DNA from: an uncultured Phocaeicola sp.
GTDB lineage: Bacteria; Bacteroidota; Bacteroidia; Bacteroidales; Bacteroidaceae
Direction of reading: 5' to 3'
Length of the DNA stretch: 64,000 bases
NCBI GenBank assembly: GCA_944321335.1
Contig: CALUKX010000004.1
Location: 32,278 to 96,277, forward strand
How positions within the stretch are numbered: position 1 is the first letter of the stretch; every line of letters begins with the position of its first letter. The position numbers and the translations under genes were made by a program. This document shows positions 54,662-64,000 of this stretch, piece by piece. The notes under the pieces were generated by a model. The model was not told the DNA's origin. It made no database searches and worked only from the letters and a program-made list of their open reading frames with translations.

Positions 54662-57600
54662 TTAAAATTTAAGATTGATACCAAACAGAATTGTACGAGG
54701 ACGTGGGTAATAACCTAAATCGATACCTGAAGCCCATCCCTGACCATTGTCACCTTCAGTACCATAACCGATTTCAGGATCCATACCATCGTATTTAGTA
54801 AAGGTAAACGCATTCTGTATCTGTGCGTAAACACGTGCCTGACTGATACCTTTCCATTTGATCAGCTTAGCAAAATCATAACCCAATGTGATGTTACTGA
54901 TACGCAGATAATCTCCGTCATGAACATACAAATCAGAGAACTGCCAGTTGATATTCTGCTCTGTTACACGAGGAATCTTATTACTTGTACCCTCGCCTGT
55001 CCAACGATCCAAAATTGCAGTCGTATAGTTAGCTTGCTTATTTGAGTGGTTACGATAAGACTGTACTATTTCCTGACCAACTGCACCATTGGCAACAACA
55101 GAAAAATCGAATCCTTTATAATTGAATCCTACATTGAAACCGAAAGTAAAGTCGGGCATACCATTACCCAGGTTAACTTTGTCCTTATCATCGATTACAC
55201 CATCATGGTTTACATCAATATATCTTACATCACCTGGCTGTACATCATCCTGCAGCACACCGTTACCGGCTGCAATCCAATTATTGATTTCCTGTTGATT
55301 CTGGAACAGACCTGCAGTTTTAAATCCCCAGAAATAACCGATAGGTTTACCGTTTTCTGCACGGTAGAATTCCAGAGAATTATCATACAACTGATTGGTC
55401 TTACCATGGATAATACCATCTTCGGTAGGAATTTGTCCCACTTCATTCTTGTTGTATGCACCATTGACGCTGATATTATAAGAGAAATCACGTCCAATCT
55501 GATCATTCCATGTTAAAGCTAATTCAAAACCAGTATTCTTCACATCACCACCATTGATAAAAGGTTCGCCAGTACCTGATGTTGCCAGAATAGGAGCCTG
55601 TACCAACCAATCTTTAGTCTTCTTTATATAGAAATCAAAGTTCAAGCCCAAACGGCTGTTCAGGAATCGTGCATCTAAACCGATATTAGTCTGTTCTGAT
55701 GTTTCCCAAGTCAGTTCTTTATTAGCTAGACGACTAGGATAAGCACCCCAATTCTGTCCCAATTGTGTAGCTGCATCAGCATCGCCATATCCAGAACCAA
55801 ACAGATAATGTGTATTCGAATTCTTGATAGGAGCAAGATACTGATAGTTATCGATATTCTGGTTACCTACCTGTCCCCAGCTGACACGTAATTTCAAGAA
55901 ATCCAACCAGCTCTGAGTACTCTTCATGAATTTTTCATTTGTCAGAGTCCAACCTGCAGATACTGATGGGAAATAGCCATAACGATGACCGCTGGCAAAA
56001 CGGGAAGAACCGTCGGCACGGATAGTCGCATTAATCATATAAGTTTCTTTCCAGTTCCATCCCAAACGAGCGAAATAAGAAACAGAACGGGATTCATCAT
56101 GAGGAAAGCCATTAGCACTCAATCCGGAACTAACATCAGAAGCTGAACCATTATTGATAAAAGCATGATTCCAATCATCAAAACCTTCTTTCAGACTTCC
56201 ATTACCAGCACCAAGATAAGTTCCTTCATAACGATAAGCTTCCATACCGATCAAAGCATCGAAAGCATGATCTTTAATTGTCCAACTATATGAAGCTGTA
56301 TTTGTCCACGTCATACCCAAAGAATGATTAACATTCTGACTTACTGATGTTTTGGAATTATTGTAATCATAGATAGAGAACTGATACAAAGGAGTGAAAC
56401 TACGATATTCGCTTGAACCGTAAACAACACCGAATACAGATTTGATTTTCAAATTCTTGATCGGCTGCAGTTCAGCATATACATTACCTGTGAAAGTAGC
56501 ATTTTTATTTTCGTTATGATTCTTTGTCATCATAGCTCCGTAAGGGTTGCCGTCGGCATTGTACCAATCAGAGTTTGAAGTATCATTATAAGGAGAATCA
56601 TAGATATTGTTATCGCTATAGATAGGAGTCAATGGAGAAGTTCCGAAAGCGCCACGTAAGGTGTTATTGTACTGATCACCGACACCCACTCCATTATTTT
56701 TCTTGTATACAAAGCTAACCTGTTCTCCGACTTTCAACAAATCACCGAACAATTTATGTTCAGAGTTGATACGGAAGTTGTAACGAGAGTAATTGGAAAC
56801 ATCCGAACCACCGACAATACCTTCCTGGCTCATATAGCCTAATGACAAAGCATAAGTAGAAGTAGCAGAGCCACCGGTTACACCTAAGGTATAACTTTCG
56901 GTCTTGGCATTATCCTTGAACATGGTATCAATCCAATCGGTATTATATATATTACCGTTAGCATCGTAAATGGATGTAAGTTTGCTCCAATCATATACTC
57001 CTGCACCGCTGTTCAATGCCTGTTCATCCATAATTGTCATGTACTGCTGAGCATTCAACATCTTAGCCTTACGAGCTACATTCTGGATACCATAATAAGC
57101 ATCGAAAGAAACCTGAGCCTTACCTTCGCGACCGTGTTTGGTAGTAATCAATACTACACCGTTGGCAGCCTGTGCACCATAGATAGCGGCAGATGCGGCA
57201 TCCTTCAACACATCGATACTTTCGATATCTGCAGGGTTCAATGTAGAAATATCACCACCTACACCATCGATAAGGTAAAGAGGTTGTGAATTACCTACGG
57301 TACCCAAACCACGGATGGTTACCTTCATATCAGCACCCGGCTGACCAGAGGTAGACGCAATGCTCACACCCGGAGTCTGACCCTGCATAGCTTGCAGCGG
57401 GTTGTTAGTATTCAGCTTAGCGATATCGTCACCTTTTACCTGAACGGTAGCACCGGTAACCAATTTCTTTTTCTGAACACCATAACCGATAACCACAACT
57501 TCTTCGAGGGTTTCGGTATCTTCCTTTAAATTAACATTGATTTGTTTCTGGTTTCCTACAACAATTTCTTGAGTCATGAAACCAACATACGAGAATACCA

Positions 57601-57856
57601 ATGTTTGACCTTGGCTAGCATTGATAGAATACTTACCGTCAAAATCGGTAATTGTTCCGTTTGTAGTTCCCTTAACCAATACGCTGACACCAATCAGAGG
57701 TTCACCGTCGGAAGCTGAAGTTACCACACCCGAAACTGTTTGATTCTGCGAAGCCTCACCAGCCTTCGCATTCATAGCAGGTAATAATAATAGCATTACC
57801 AGCAATAGACTACACAAATGCACGAACGTGCACTTTACATGAAAGTGTTTTCCCAT
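54662..57856 (-). CDS. SusC/RagA-family TonB-dependent transporter
   Basis: 1064 aa. A signal peptide is followed by a carboxypeptidase-D-like domain (GVVTSASDGEPLIGVSVLVKG, about residues 40-115), the TonB-box region (LEEVVVIGYG), a plug domain (LYLIDGVGGDISTLNPADI) and a 22-strand barrel ending in a C-terminal Phe. There is no STN domain, so signalling through an anti-sigma factor is not expected, in line with the HTCS. It imports large xyloglucan oligosaccharides across the outer membrane with the SusD lid. It is the first gene of the operon with susD and two lipoprotein genes. Confidence 0.97.
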   Translation of the reverse strand: MGKHFHVKCTFVHLCSLLLVMLLLLPAMNAKAGEASQNQTVSGVVTSASDGEPLIGVSVLVKGTTNGTITDFDGKYSINASQGQTLVFSYVGFMTQEIVVGNQKQINVNLKEDTETLEEVVVIGYGVQKKKLVTGATVQVKGDDIAKLNTNNPLQAMQGQTPGVSIASTSGQPGADMKVTIRGLGTVGNSQPLYLIDGVGGDISTLNPADIESIDVLKDAASAAIYGAQAANGVVLITTKHGREGKAQVSFDAYYGIQNVARKAKMLNAQQYMTIMDEQALNSGAGVYDWSKLTSIYDANGNIYNTDWIDTMFKDNAKTESYTLGVTGGSATSTYALSLGYMSQEGIVGGSDVSNYSRYNFRINSEHKLFGDLLKVGEQVSFVYKKNNGVGVGDQYNNTLRGAFGTSPLTPIYSDNNIYDSPYNDTSNSDWYNADGNPYGAMMTKNHNENKNATFTGNVYAELQPIKNLKIKSVFGVVYGSSEYRSFTPLYQFSIYDYNNSKTSVSQNVNHSLGMTWTNTASYSWTIKDHAFDALIGMEAYRYEGTYLGAGNGSLKEGFDDWNHAFINNGSASDVSSGLSANGFPHDESRSVSYFARLGWNWKETYMINATIRADGSSRFASGHRYGYFPSVSAGWTLTNEKFMKSTQSWLDFLKLRVSWGQVGNQNIDNYQYLAPIKNSNTHYLFGSGYGDADAATQLGQNWGAYPSRLANKELTWETSEQTNIGLDARFLNSRLGLNFDFYIKKTKDWLVQAPILATSGTGEPFINGGDVKNTGFELALTWNDQIGRDFSYNISVNGAYNKNEVGQIPTEDGIIHGKTNQLYDNSLEFYRAENGKPIGYFWGFKTAGLFQNQQEINNWIAAGNGVLQDDVQPGDVRYIDVNHDGVIDDKDKVNLGNGMPDFTFGFNVGFNYKGFDFSVVANGAVGQEIVQSYRNHSNKQANYTTAILDRWTGEGTSNKIPRVTEQNINWQFSDLYVHDGDYLRISNITLGYDFAKLIKWKGISQARVYAQIQNAFTFTKYDGMDPEIGYGTEGDNGQGWASGIDLGYYPRPRTILFGINLKF

Positions 57857-57922
57857 GGTAATTAGTTTAACAGTTAGTTTTAATTATTCTCAATGAATTC
57901 AAAAATTTCTTTTGATCCAATG

Positions 57923-57930
57923 CAAATGTA
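57923..57930 (-). promoter_or_regulatory. Candidate -7 element of susC
   Basis: Minus strand TACATTTG (TAnnTTTG), 66 nt before the ATG. No TTTG at the -33 position, which suits a promoter that needs an activator. Confidence 0.55.
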
Positions 57931-57968
57931 CGATAAACACATCTATATACAGGGGGGATTTTGTTTCT

Positions 57969-57987
57969 TTCAAGGGTATCTTTTGTT
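57969..57987 (-). promoter_or_regulatory. Candidate HTCS operator of the susC operon
   Basis: Plus strand TTCAAGGG-N7-TGTT, sharing eleven identical bases TTCAAGGGTAT with the GH5 copy and lying 38 nt beyond the -7 box. Confidence 0.65.
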
Positions 57988-58206
57988 ATTGTATTCAAAT
58001 TGAGGTTGACCAAGGCATTTCAGGCCGCGAATAAACCACATCCATCTTATTTTGTCATTTGTAAACGCACACAAGTCCGCCGTTCCAAACTATACCTTAT
58101 TATATATAAATAGGAGGATCGACTCCGAAACATTTCATACAGCTCTTAATAACATTTGATAAGGTGGTTGGATATCTATATTATTCTTTCTGCAGATAAA
58201 AAAATG

Positions 58207-58214
58207 TATTTTTG
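58207..58214 (+). promoter_or_regulatory. Candidate -7 element of the SGNH-GH95 gene
   Basis: TATTTTTG (TAnnTTTG), 28 nt before the ATG at 58243. No TTCAAGGG box in plus-gene orientation is near; the susC box is about 220 nt away. Confidence 0.5.
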
Positions 58215-58242
58215 TACTCACAACCCTTTAAATGATACTACT

Positions 58243-61200
58243 ATGTATAACACAAATTTTAAGGAGTCATTATACGACCATTATCCAAACATAAAAAAAG
58301 TAGGCTTTATCAGTCTTACACTTTTATTTTTATGCATACTGACAATACAAGCACAAGATAAAATTAGAATAGCTTGTGTAGGTAATAGCATTACAGAAGG
58401 ATATGGCTTGAACGACCCTGCTAAAGAAAGTTATCCGACAATATTACAATCGCTACTCGGGAACCGATATGAAGTCGGGAATTTCGGTTTGAGCGCACGT
58501 ACATTGTTATTAAAGGGAGATATGCCGTACATGAAGGAACAGCGTTTCAAGGATGCTCAAACTTTCGAGCCTGATATTGTAACAATCAAATTAGGGACAA
58601 ACGATTCAAAGCCACATAATTGGATTCACCACACAGAATTCAAAGCCAACCTTCGGACTCTGATTGAAACATTCCAGACACTTCCATCACACCCACAAAT
58701 CTATCTATGTCTGCCTATCCCTACCAATCATAAAGAATGGGGCATCAACGACAGCATTGTATCCAATGGCATTATACCTTATATAAAAGAAGTTGCAGCA
58801 GAAAAACAACAGCCTGTCATCGATTTGCATACAGCCATGCTTCCTTATTATCCGCAGGAATATCAGGATGGTGTGCACCCGAACAAATACGGAGCAATGA
58901 TTATCGCTGCCGAAATCTGCAAAGCCATTACCGGTAAAGAGCCCCAACCTTTTATTCGCAGGATGGACCAGACCTTATGGTATGACAAACCGGCCTCACA
59001 ATGGGAAGAAACATTACCATTAGGTAACGGTCGTCTAGGAATGATGCCCGACGGAGGCGTAGATATGGAACATGTGGTCTTGAACGAAATCAGTATGTGG
59101 AGCGGTTCTGAATTCGATTATAGAAATCCTGAAGCAGCCAAAAATCTGCCCCAAATCCGTCAATTACTCTTCGAAGGGAAAAACAAGGAAGCCCAAGAAC
59201 TGATGTACACCAGTTTCGTACCGATTAAACCGGAGAAGGGCGGTACATATGGAGCTTTCCAGATGTTGGCCGATTTATATATGAACTTTACATACCCGAA
59301 TGAAACGGCCCACATCAGCAATTACCGACGTTGGCTGGATTTAAGCCAGAGCGTCGCTTACACAACATTCTCTAAAGGAAATGTCAATTATGTAAGGGAG
59401 TATTTCACATCACGCGACAGGGATGTCATGCTCATCCATTTATTGGCCGACCAGCCGAAATCAATAAACACGACATTGGTACTTAGCCGTCCCGAACGTG
59501 GAAAATCCTATAAGATCTGCAATGGAATGCTTGGCATTTCGGGGAATCTGAACAGTGGAAATCCGGAGAAAGAAGGAATCGGTTATACCGGCATAGTAGG
59601 TGTAAAGACAAAAGATATTGGCGTAACTATCCAAACCGATGATAAAAGTATCCGTATCAAGAACGCTTCGGATGTTTGGATTGTCATTTCCGGAGCAACT
59701 TCGTATCTGGAAGGAAACCTTTACCAGACAGAAGCCCAACGATTGGTAAGCGAAGCACTTTCAGGCGACCTTTCAAGCATCAAGGAAGAAAGTATCCGAA
59801 GTTTCCAAAAACTGTTCAACCGTGCAGGAGTTACCCTGCCGGAAAATATCGCGGTTTCACAATTGACTACGGAAAAACGGATCGAACAGTTCCAATTGCA
59901 GGATGATCCGTCGTTGGCGGCACTCTATTACAATTACGGACGATATCTGCTGATCAGCAGCACACGTCCGGGCAGCCTGCCTCCGAACTTACAAGGATTA
60001 TGGGCTAATGAAACCGGTACTCCCTGGAACGGTGATTATCACACCAATATCAATGTGCAAATGAACCATTGGCCTCTTGAACCAGGCAACCTCACGGAAC
60101 TTTATAGCCCACTTATTGACCTTGTAAAACGTTTGATAAAGAGCGGAGAAGAAAGCGCCAAAGCCTTTTATGGTCCCGACGCTAAAGGATGGGTTCTGCA
60201 CATGATGACCAATGTATGGAACTATACCGCCCCCGGTGAACATCCGTCATGGGGAGCAACCAACACCGGTGGCGCATGGCTTTGCGCTCACCTATGGGAA
60301 CATTACCTCTACACAGGCGACAAACAATACCTGCAAGAAATCTATCCGATTCTGAAAGGTGCTTCGGAATTCTTCTACTCCACTATGGTAAAAGAGCCGA
60401 AACATGGATGGCTGGTCACTGCACCAAGCTCCTCACCCGAAAATTCGTTCTATCTTTCGAAGAAAGACCGTACTCCGATCAGCATTTGCATGGGACCGAC
60501 TATGGATACACAGCTGGTAAACGAATTATATAATAATGTAATAACTGCAGCAAAAATTCTCAATATCGATGCCGATTACACATCTCAACTTAAAGAAGCC
60601 ATAAAACTTCTTCCGCCGATGCAAATCAGCAAAAAAGGACATCTGATGGAATGGCTGGAAGATTATGAAGAGGTCGACATCCATCACCGACATGTATCAC
60701 AGCTCTATGGACTGCATCCAGGCAACCAGATTTCTGTTATCAAAACTCCAAAACTCGCAGAAGCCTGTAGAAAGACACTAGACAGACGTGGTGATGAAGG
60801 AACCGGTTGGAGCCGTGCTTGGAAAATCAACTTCTGGGCAAGGTTGGGCGATGGCAATCGTGCATACAAACTGTTCAGAAGTTTGTTGCAACCTGCTTAT
60901 ACCGAAGCAAATCCCACACAGCATGGCAGCGGAACCTTCCCTAACCTATTCTGTTCCCACCCACCATTCCAGATGGACGGCAATTGGGGAGGAACTTCGG
61001 GAATCTCAGAAATGTTGGTTCAAAGCCAGGACGGATTCATCAATCTACTTCCTGCACTCCCAGACAGTTGGAAAGAAGGAAGCTTGTTTGGATTCAAGAT
61101 TAGAGGTGGAGCAGGTATAGACCTCATCTGGAAAGACGGGAAAGCAACCAAGTTGATAGTAACAGGAGGTTGGAAACCGGATTTGCGTCTGAAAGTTCCA

Positions 61201-61305
61201 GAAGGAGTCAAGGCAGTAAAACAGAATGGCAAAACATGCAAGAAAACCGACTATATCGACTTCAAGATTGCATCGGGAGAACAAATCGAATTTACTTTTG
61301 AATAA
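58243..61305 (+). CDS. SGNH esterase-GH95 alpha-L-fucosidase fusion
   Basis: 1020 aa from the ATG at 58243 (MYNTNFKESLYDHY); the frame to 58156 needs a TTG ahead of the -7 box. A signal/anchor helix (about residues 22-37, then QAQDK) leads to an SGNH domain (about 40-235): CVGNSITEGYG with the Ser nucleophile, KLGTNDSKP with Asn and DGVHPNKYG with Asp and His. The GH95 part starts at LWYDKPASQWEETLPLGNGRLG and carries NINVQMNHWP, holding the two Asn of the GH95 site, and the SPE motif with the acid Glu. GH95 removes alpha-1,2-fucose (or alpha-galactose); in xyloglucan that fucose sits on galactose that may also be O-acetylated, so the two domains may act on one side chain. It faces away from susC. 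Confidence 0.92.
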   Translation: MYNTNFKESLYDHYPNIKKVGFISLTLLFLCILTIQAQDKIRIACVGNSITEGYGLNDPAKESYPTILQSLLGNRYEVGNFGLSARTLLLKGDMPYMKEQRFKDAQTFEPDIVTIKLGTNDSKPHNWIHHTEFKANLRTLIETFQTLPSHPQIYLCLPIPTNHKEWGINDSIVSNGIIPYIKEVAAEKQQPVIDLHTAMLPYYPQEYQDGVHPNKYGAMIIAAEICKAITGKEPQPFIRRMDQTLWYDKPASQWEETLPLGNGRLGMMPDGGVDMEHVVLNEISMWSGSEFDYRNPEAAKNLPQIRQLLFEGKNKEAQELMYTSFVPIKPEKGGTYGAFQMLADLYMNFTYPNETAHISNYRRWLDLSQSVAYTTFSKGNVNYVREYFTSRDRDVMLIHLLADQPKSINTTLVLSRPERGKSYKICNGMLGISGNLNSGNPEKEGIGYTGIVGVKTKDIGVTIQTDDKSIRIKNASDVWIVISGATSYLEGNLYQTEAQRLVSEALSGDLSSIKEESIRSFQKLFNRAGVTLPENIAVSQLTTEKRIEQFQLQDDPSLAALYYNYGRYLLISSTRPGSLPPNLQGLWANETGTPWNGDYHTNINVQMNHWPLEPGNLTELYSPLIDLVKRLIKSGEESAKAFYGPDAKGWVLHMMTNVWNYTAPGEHPSWGATNTGGAWLCAHLWEHYLYTGDKQYLQEIYPILKGASEFFYSTMVKEPKHGWLVTAPSSSPENSFYLSKKDRTPISICMGPTMDTQLVNELYNNVITAAKILNIDADYTSQLKEAIKLLPPMQISKKGHLMEWLEDYEEVDIHHRHVSQLYGLHPGNQISVIKTPKLAEACRKTLDRRGDEGTGWSRAWKINFWARLGDGNRAYKLFRSLLQPAYTEANPTQHGSGTFPNLFCSHPPFQMDGNWGGTSGISEMLVQSQDGFINLLPALPDSWKEGSLFGFKIRGGAGIDLIWKDGKATKLIVTGGWKPDLRLKVPEGVKAVKQNGKTCKKTDYIDFKIASGEQIEFTFE

Positions 61306-61342
61306 TACGATATAAAAACTGGCAATAGTGTAAAAACCAATG

Positions 61343-61365
61343 ATATTACACCAATTGTGTAATAT
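61343..61365. repeat. Small inverted repeat between GH95 and GH3
   Basis: A perfect 9-bp stem (61343-61351 with 61357-61365), loop CAATT. No U-run follows, so a terminator is doubtful. Confidence 0.5.
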
Positions 61366-61435
61366 TACATAATACGATATCATAGTTGAAAATTGATACT
61401 ATTTTATCCATTTATAATATCAACAGTGTGATTAT

Positions 61436-61466
61436 TTTGAAATAAAGACAAGACAACCTATCTTTA
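61436..61466 (+). promoter_or_regulatory. Promoter of the second GH3 gene
   Basis: TTTG (61436-61439), a 19-nt spacer and TATCTTTA (61459-61466), 38 nt before the ATG. It matches the Bacteroides promoter in all but the last base of the -7 box. Confidence 0.6.
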
Positions 61467-61504
61467 CTTTCCGAATTATGAAAACACATTAAATTATACT
61501 TTAT

Positions 61505-63853
61505 ATGAAGAACATCAAAAACATTATGTTGGCATCCGTTTTATGCACAGGAGCTTGCTTGACAGCAGCAGGGCAAAAGGTTGCCCCGGCAATTCCCGCC
61601 GATCCTAAAATCGAAGCCCAAATCCAGGACTGGCTTAAGAAAATGACCTTGGAACAGAAAATCGGCCAGATGTGTGAAATCACCATCGATGTAGTAACTG
61701 ATTTTGATGCAAGCAACAAGAATGGTTTTACCTTGAGTGAAGCACAGCTTGATACCGTTATCGGTAAATACAAAGTCGGTTCTTTACTGAACGTTCCATT
61801 GAGTGTAGCACAGAAGAAGGAAACATGGGCCAAGGCTATCAAGCAGATTCAGGAGAAATCAATGAAGGAAATCGGTATTCCTTGTATCTATGGCGTTGAC
61901 CAGATTCATGGTACAACCTATACATTGGACGGAACCCTTTTCCCTCAAGGCATTAACATGGGTGCTGCATTCAACCGTGAACTGACTCAAAAAGGTGCAG
62001 AAATCTCAGCTTATGAAACCAAAGCCAGTTGTATTCCATGGACATACGCACCGGTTGTCGACCTGGGCCGTGATCCACGTTGGCCACGTATGTGGGAAAA
62101 CTATGGTGAAGACTGCTACGTAAATGCAGAAATGGGTAAAGCTGCCGTAAGAGGTTTCCAAGGTGAAGATCCTAACCACATCGGCGAATACAATGTTGCA
62201 GCCTGTATGAAGCACTATATGGGTTACGGCGTTCCGGTATCAGGTAAGGACCGTACTCCATCATCTATTTCACGCAGTGATATGCGTGAGAAACATTTCG
62301 CTCCGTTCCTTGCTGCTGTCCGCAACGGCGCATTGAGTGTAATGGTGAATTCGGGAGTAGATAATGGCATGCCATTCCATGCCAACAAAGAATTCCTGAC
62401 CGAATGGTTGAAGGAAGACCTGAATTGGGACGGAATGATTGTTACCGACTGGGCAGACATCAACAACTTGTGTGTACGCGACCATATTGCAGCGACCAAG
62501 AAAGAAGCTATCAAGATCGCTATCAATGCCGGTATCGATATGTCGATGGTTCCTTATGAAGTAAGCTTCTGCGACTATCTGAAGGAGTTGGTTGAAGAAG
62601 GTGAAGTTCCAATGAGCCGTATCGATGATGCCGTAGCACGTGTTCTGCGTCTGAAATATCGTGTAGGCTTGTTCGACAATCCATATTGGGATATCAAGAA
62701 ATACGACAAGTTCGGTTGCAAGGAATTTGCCGATGCAGCTCTGCAGGCAGCCGAAGAATCTGAAATTCTGCTGAAGAACGAAGACAATCTGCTCCCTATC
62801 GCTAAAGGAAAGAAAATCCTGTTGGCCGGCCCGAATGCAAATTCCATGCGTTGCTTGAACGGCGGTTGGTCATACAGCTGGCAGGGACATCGTGCCGATG
62901 AGTTTGCAGGTGCTTACAATACTATTTATGAAGCATTGTGCAACAAGTATGGTAAAGAAAACATTATCTACGAACCGGGCGTAACTTATGCACCTTATAA
63001 GAACGACAACTGGTGGGAAGAAAATGCACCAGAAATCGAGAAATCTGTTAAGGCGGCTAAAAATGCAGACATCATCATTGCTTGCATCGGTGAAAACTCA
63101 TACTGCGAAACACCGGGTAACATGACCGACCTTACCATGTCAGTCAACCAGCGCAACCTTGTAAAAGCGTTGGCAGCTACAGGAAAGCCGGTCGTTTTGA
63201 TTCTGAACCAGGGACGTCCCCGCATCATCAATGATATCGTTCCTTTGGCTAAGGCTGTAGTAAACATAATGCTTCCGGGCAACTATGGTGCTGATGCATT
63301 GGCCAATCTGCTTGCCGGTGATGCAAACTTCAGCGGCAAGATGCCGTTCACATACCCTCGCCTTATCAACGCTCTGGCTACATACGACTATAAACCTTGT
63401 GAAAACATGGGACAGATGGGCGGTAACTACAACTACGATTCAGTCATGGATGTCCAGTGGCCGTTCGGTTTCGGTATGAGCTATACTACTTACAAATACA
63501 GCAACCTGAAAGCCGACAAGACCAGCTTCAATGCCGACGACGAACTGACATTTACCGTAGATGTTACCAACACCGGCAAGGTGGAAGGAAAGGAAAGCGT
63601 ACTGCTCTACTCCAAAGATTTGGTAGCTAGCAGCACTCCAGATAACATCCGTCTGCGCAACTTCGAAAAAGTATCGCTGAAACCGGGTGAAACAAAAACT
63701 GTAACAATGAAAATCAAAGGCAGCGACCTTGCCTTTGTAGGTTACGACGGCAAATGGAAACTTGAAAAAGGCGACTTCAAGATTAAGTGTGGTGACCAGA
63801 CCATCGATATCCAGTGTAATCAGGATAAGATTTGGGATACACCCAACAAATAA
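61505..63853 (+). CDS. GH3 beta-glucosidase (second copy)
   Basis: 782 aa with a signal peptide (about residues 1-22, TAAGQ). The nucleophile Asp is in MIVTDWADI near residue 316; [13 protein letters not shown] and CMKHYMGYG line the pocket. An alpha/beta domain ([12 protein letters not shown]) and a C-terminal fibronectin-III-like domain ([18 protein letters not shown]) follow. It differs clearly from the GH3 at 34.9-37.2 kb and is closer in layout to exo-acting beta-glucosidases with broad gluco-oligosaccharide use. In the locus it would finish the job of splitting gluco-oligosaccharides. It has its own promoter, 199 nt after the GH95 stop, and ends at a terminator. Confidence 0.92.
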   Translation: MKNIKNIMLASVLCTGACLTAAGQKVAPAIPADPKIEAQIQDWLKKMTLEQKIGQMCEITIDVVTDFDASNKNGFTLSEAQLDTVIGKYKVGSLLNVPLSVAQKKETWAKAIKQIQEKSMKEIGIPCIYGVDQIHGTTYTLDGTLFPQGINMGAAFNRELTQKGAEISAYETKASCIPWTYAPVVDLGRDPRWPRMWENYGEDCYVNAEMGKAAVRGFQGEDPNHIGEYNVAACMKHYMGYGVPVSGKDRTPSSISRSDMREKHFAPFLAAVRNGALSVMVNSGVDNGMPFHANKEFLTEWLKEDLNWDGMIVTDWADINNLCVRDHIAATKKEAIKIAINAGIDMSMVPYEVSFCDYLKELVEEGEVPMSRIDDAVARVLRLKYRVGLFDNPYWDIKKYDKFGCKEFADAALQAAEESEILLKNEDNLLPIAKGKKILLAGPNANSMRCLNGGWSYSWQGHRADEFAGAYNTIYEALCNKYGKENIIYEPGVTYAPYKNDNWWEENAPEIEKSVKAAKNADIIIACIGENSYCETPGNMTDLTMSVNQRNLVKALAATGKPVVLILNQGRPRIINDIVPLAKAVVNIMLPGNYGADALANLLAGDANFSGKMPFTYPRLINALATYDYKPCENMGQMGGNYNYDSVMDVQWPFGFGMSYTTYKYSNLKADKTSFNADDELTFTVDVTNTGKVEGKESVLLYSKDLVASSTPDNIRLRNFEKVSLKPGETKTVTMKIKGSDLAFVGYDGKWKLEKGDFKIKCGDQTIDIQCNQDKIWDTPNK

Positions 63854-63872
63854 AAGTTTCCAATAACAAAAT

Positions 63873-63921
63873 AAAAAGCTGTATCGGGAAGGACGATTGA
63901 TTCCGACCGATACAGCTTTTT
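63873..63921. terminator. Bidirectional terminator after the second GH3
   Basis: A perfect 15-bp inverted repeat (63873-63887 with 63907-63921) ending in five T on the plus strand and five T on the minus strand. This fits a convergent gene to the right. Confidence 0.9.
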
Positions 63922-63946
63922 ATTTTAACGTGAGTTCGATATAAAA

Positions 63947-64000
63947 TTAGAAAATAGACAGTTGTCCGTCATTGACAAAGTTTACATCAATGGCGGGCTT
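63947..64000 (-). CDS. 3' end of an unidentified minus-strand gene
   Basis: Reading the minus strand in from base 64000, 17 codons (ending VNDGQLSIF) stay open to a TAA at 63947-63949. The bidirectional terminator just beyond supports a gene ending here. Too little is visible to name a family. Confidence 0.45.
   Translation of the reverse strand, partial: KPAIDVNFVNDGQLSIF

Larger units (their letters stand above)
57857..58242. other. 386-nt divergent control region of the locus
   Basis: It lies between divergent susC and SGNH-GH95 genes. No gene is seen; a plus-strand frame into it from 58156 depends on a TTG start. It holds the susC -7 box, the operator candidate and the GH95 -7 box, listed separately. 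Confidence 0.7.

Noticed and set aside
58156-58242. N-terminal extension of the SGNH-GH95 protein
   Set aside because: It needs a TTG start located before the -7 box, and the signal peptide follows the ATG at 58243.

Overview
The window looks like chromosomal DNA from a Bacteroides/Phocaeicola-type gut bacterium (Bacteroidales). The evidence is a SusC/SusD pair with surface lipoproteins, a hybrid two-component system, BACON domains, a GldB-like lipoprotein, and many upstream regions carrying the Bacteroides -7 element TAnnTTTG without clear Shine-Dalgarno sites. The species cannot be fixed from sequence alone. No rRNA, tRNA, insertion sequence, integrase or CRISPR array was seen.

Positions 1-13.2 kb are mostly housekeeping: a 5'-truncated bifunctional (p)ppGpp synthetase/hydrolase, a MerR regulator with an M23 peptidase, alaS, a DPP-IV-like peptidase, lipA, a membrane-protein gene broken by one in-frame TAG, an RsmI-like methylase, a GldB-like lipoprotein and fabI. 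Positions 13.7-18.3 kb hold a small pectin-type cluster (GH28, DUF4861, GH43) behind a structured leader. Then come a ROK sugar kinase (minus strand), a five-gene MacB-type efflux operon (19.8-25.6 kb), and mannonate dehydratase plus an SDR oxidoreductase divergent from an AraC regulator (25.6-28.7 kb).

Positions 28.8-34.6 kb hold a small Cys-rich protein gene, two short tandem repeats (22 bp x 4 and 15 bp x 3), and a minus-strand operon of SGNH hydrolase, MBOAT acyltransferase and two DHHW proteins. This is an AlgI/AlgJ-like polysaccharide O-acetylation cassette of unknown substrate.

Positions 34.8-63.9 kb form one large polysaccharide utilisation locus whose enzymes fit xyloglucan: SusC, SusD, two surface lipoproteins and a BACON-BACON-GH5 endoglucanase for capture and backbone cutting; a GH31 with PA14 insert (alpha-xylosidase), GH2 (beta-galactosidase) and two GH3 (beta-glucosidases) for side chains and oligosaccharides; an SGNH-GH95 fusion (acetyl esterase plus alpha-L-fucosidase) for acetylated, fucosylated side chains; and an HTCS as sensor-regulator. 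A shared sequence, TTCAAGGG-N7-TGTT, lies upstream of susC, the GH5 gene and the GH31-GH2-GH3 operon in the same orientation. It is a candidate HTCS operator. Terminators divide the locus into separate transcription units that match these three boxes. The window ends in the 3' end of an unidentified minus-strand gene.
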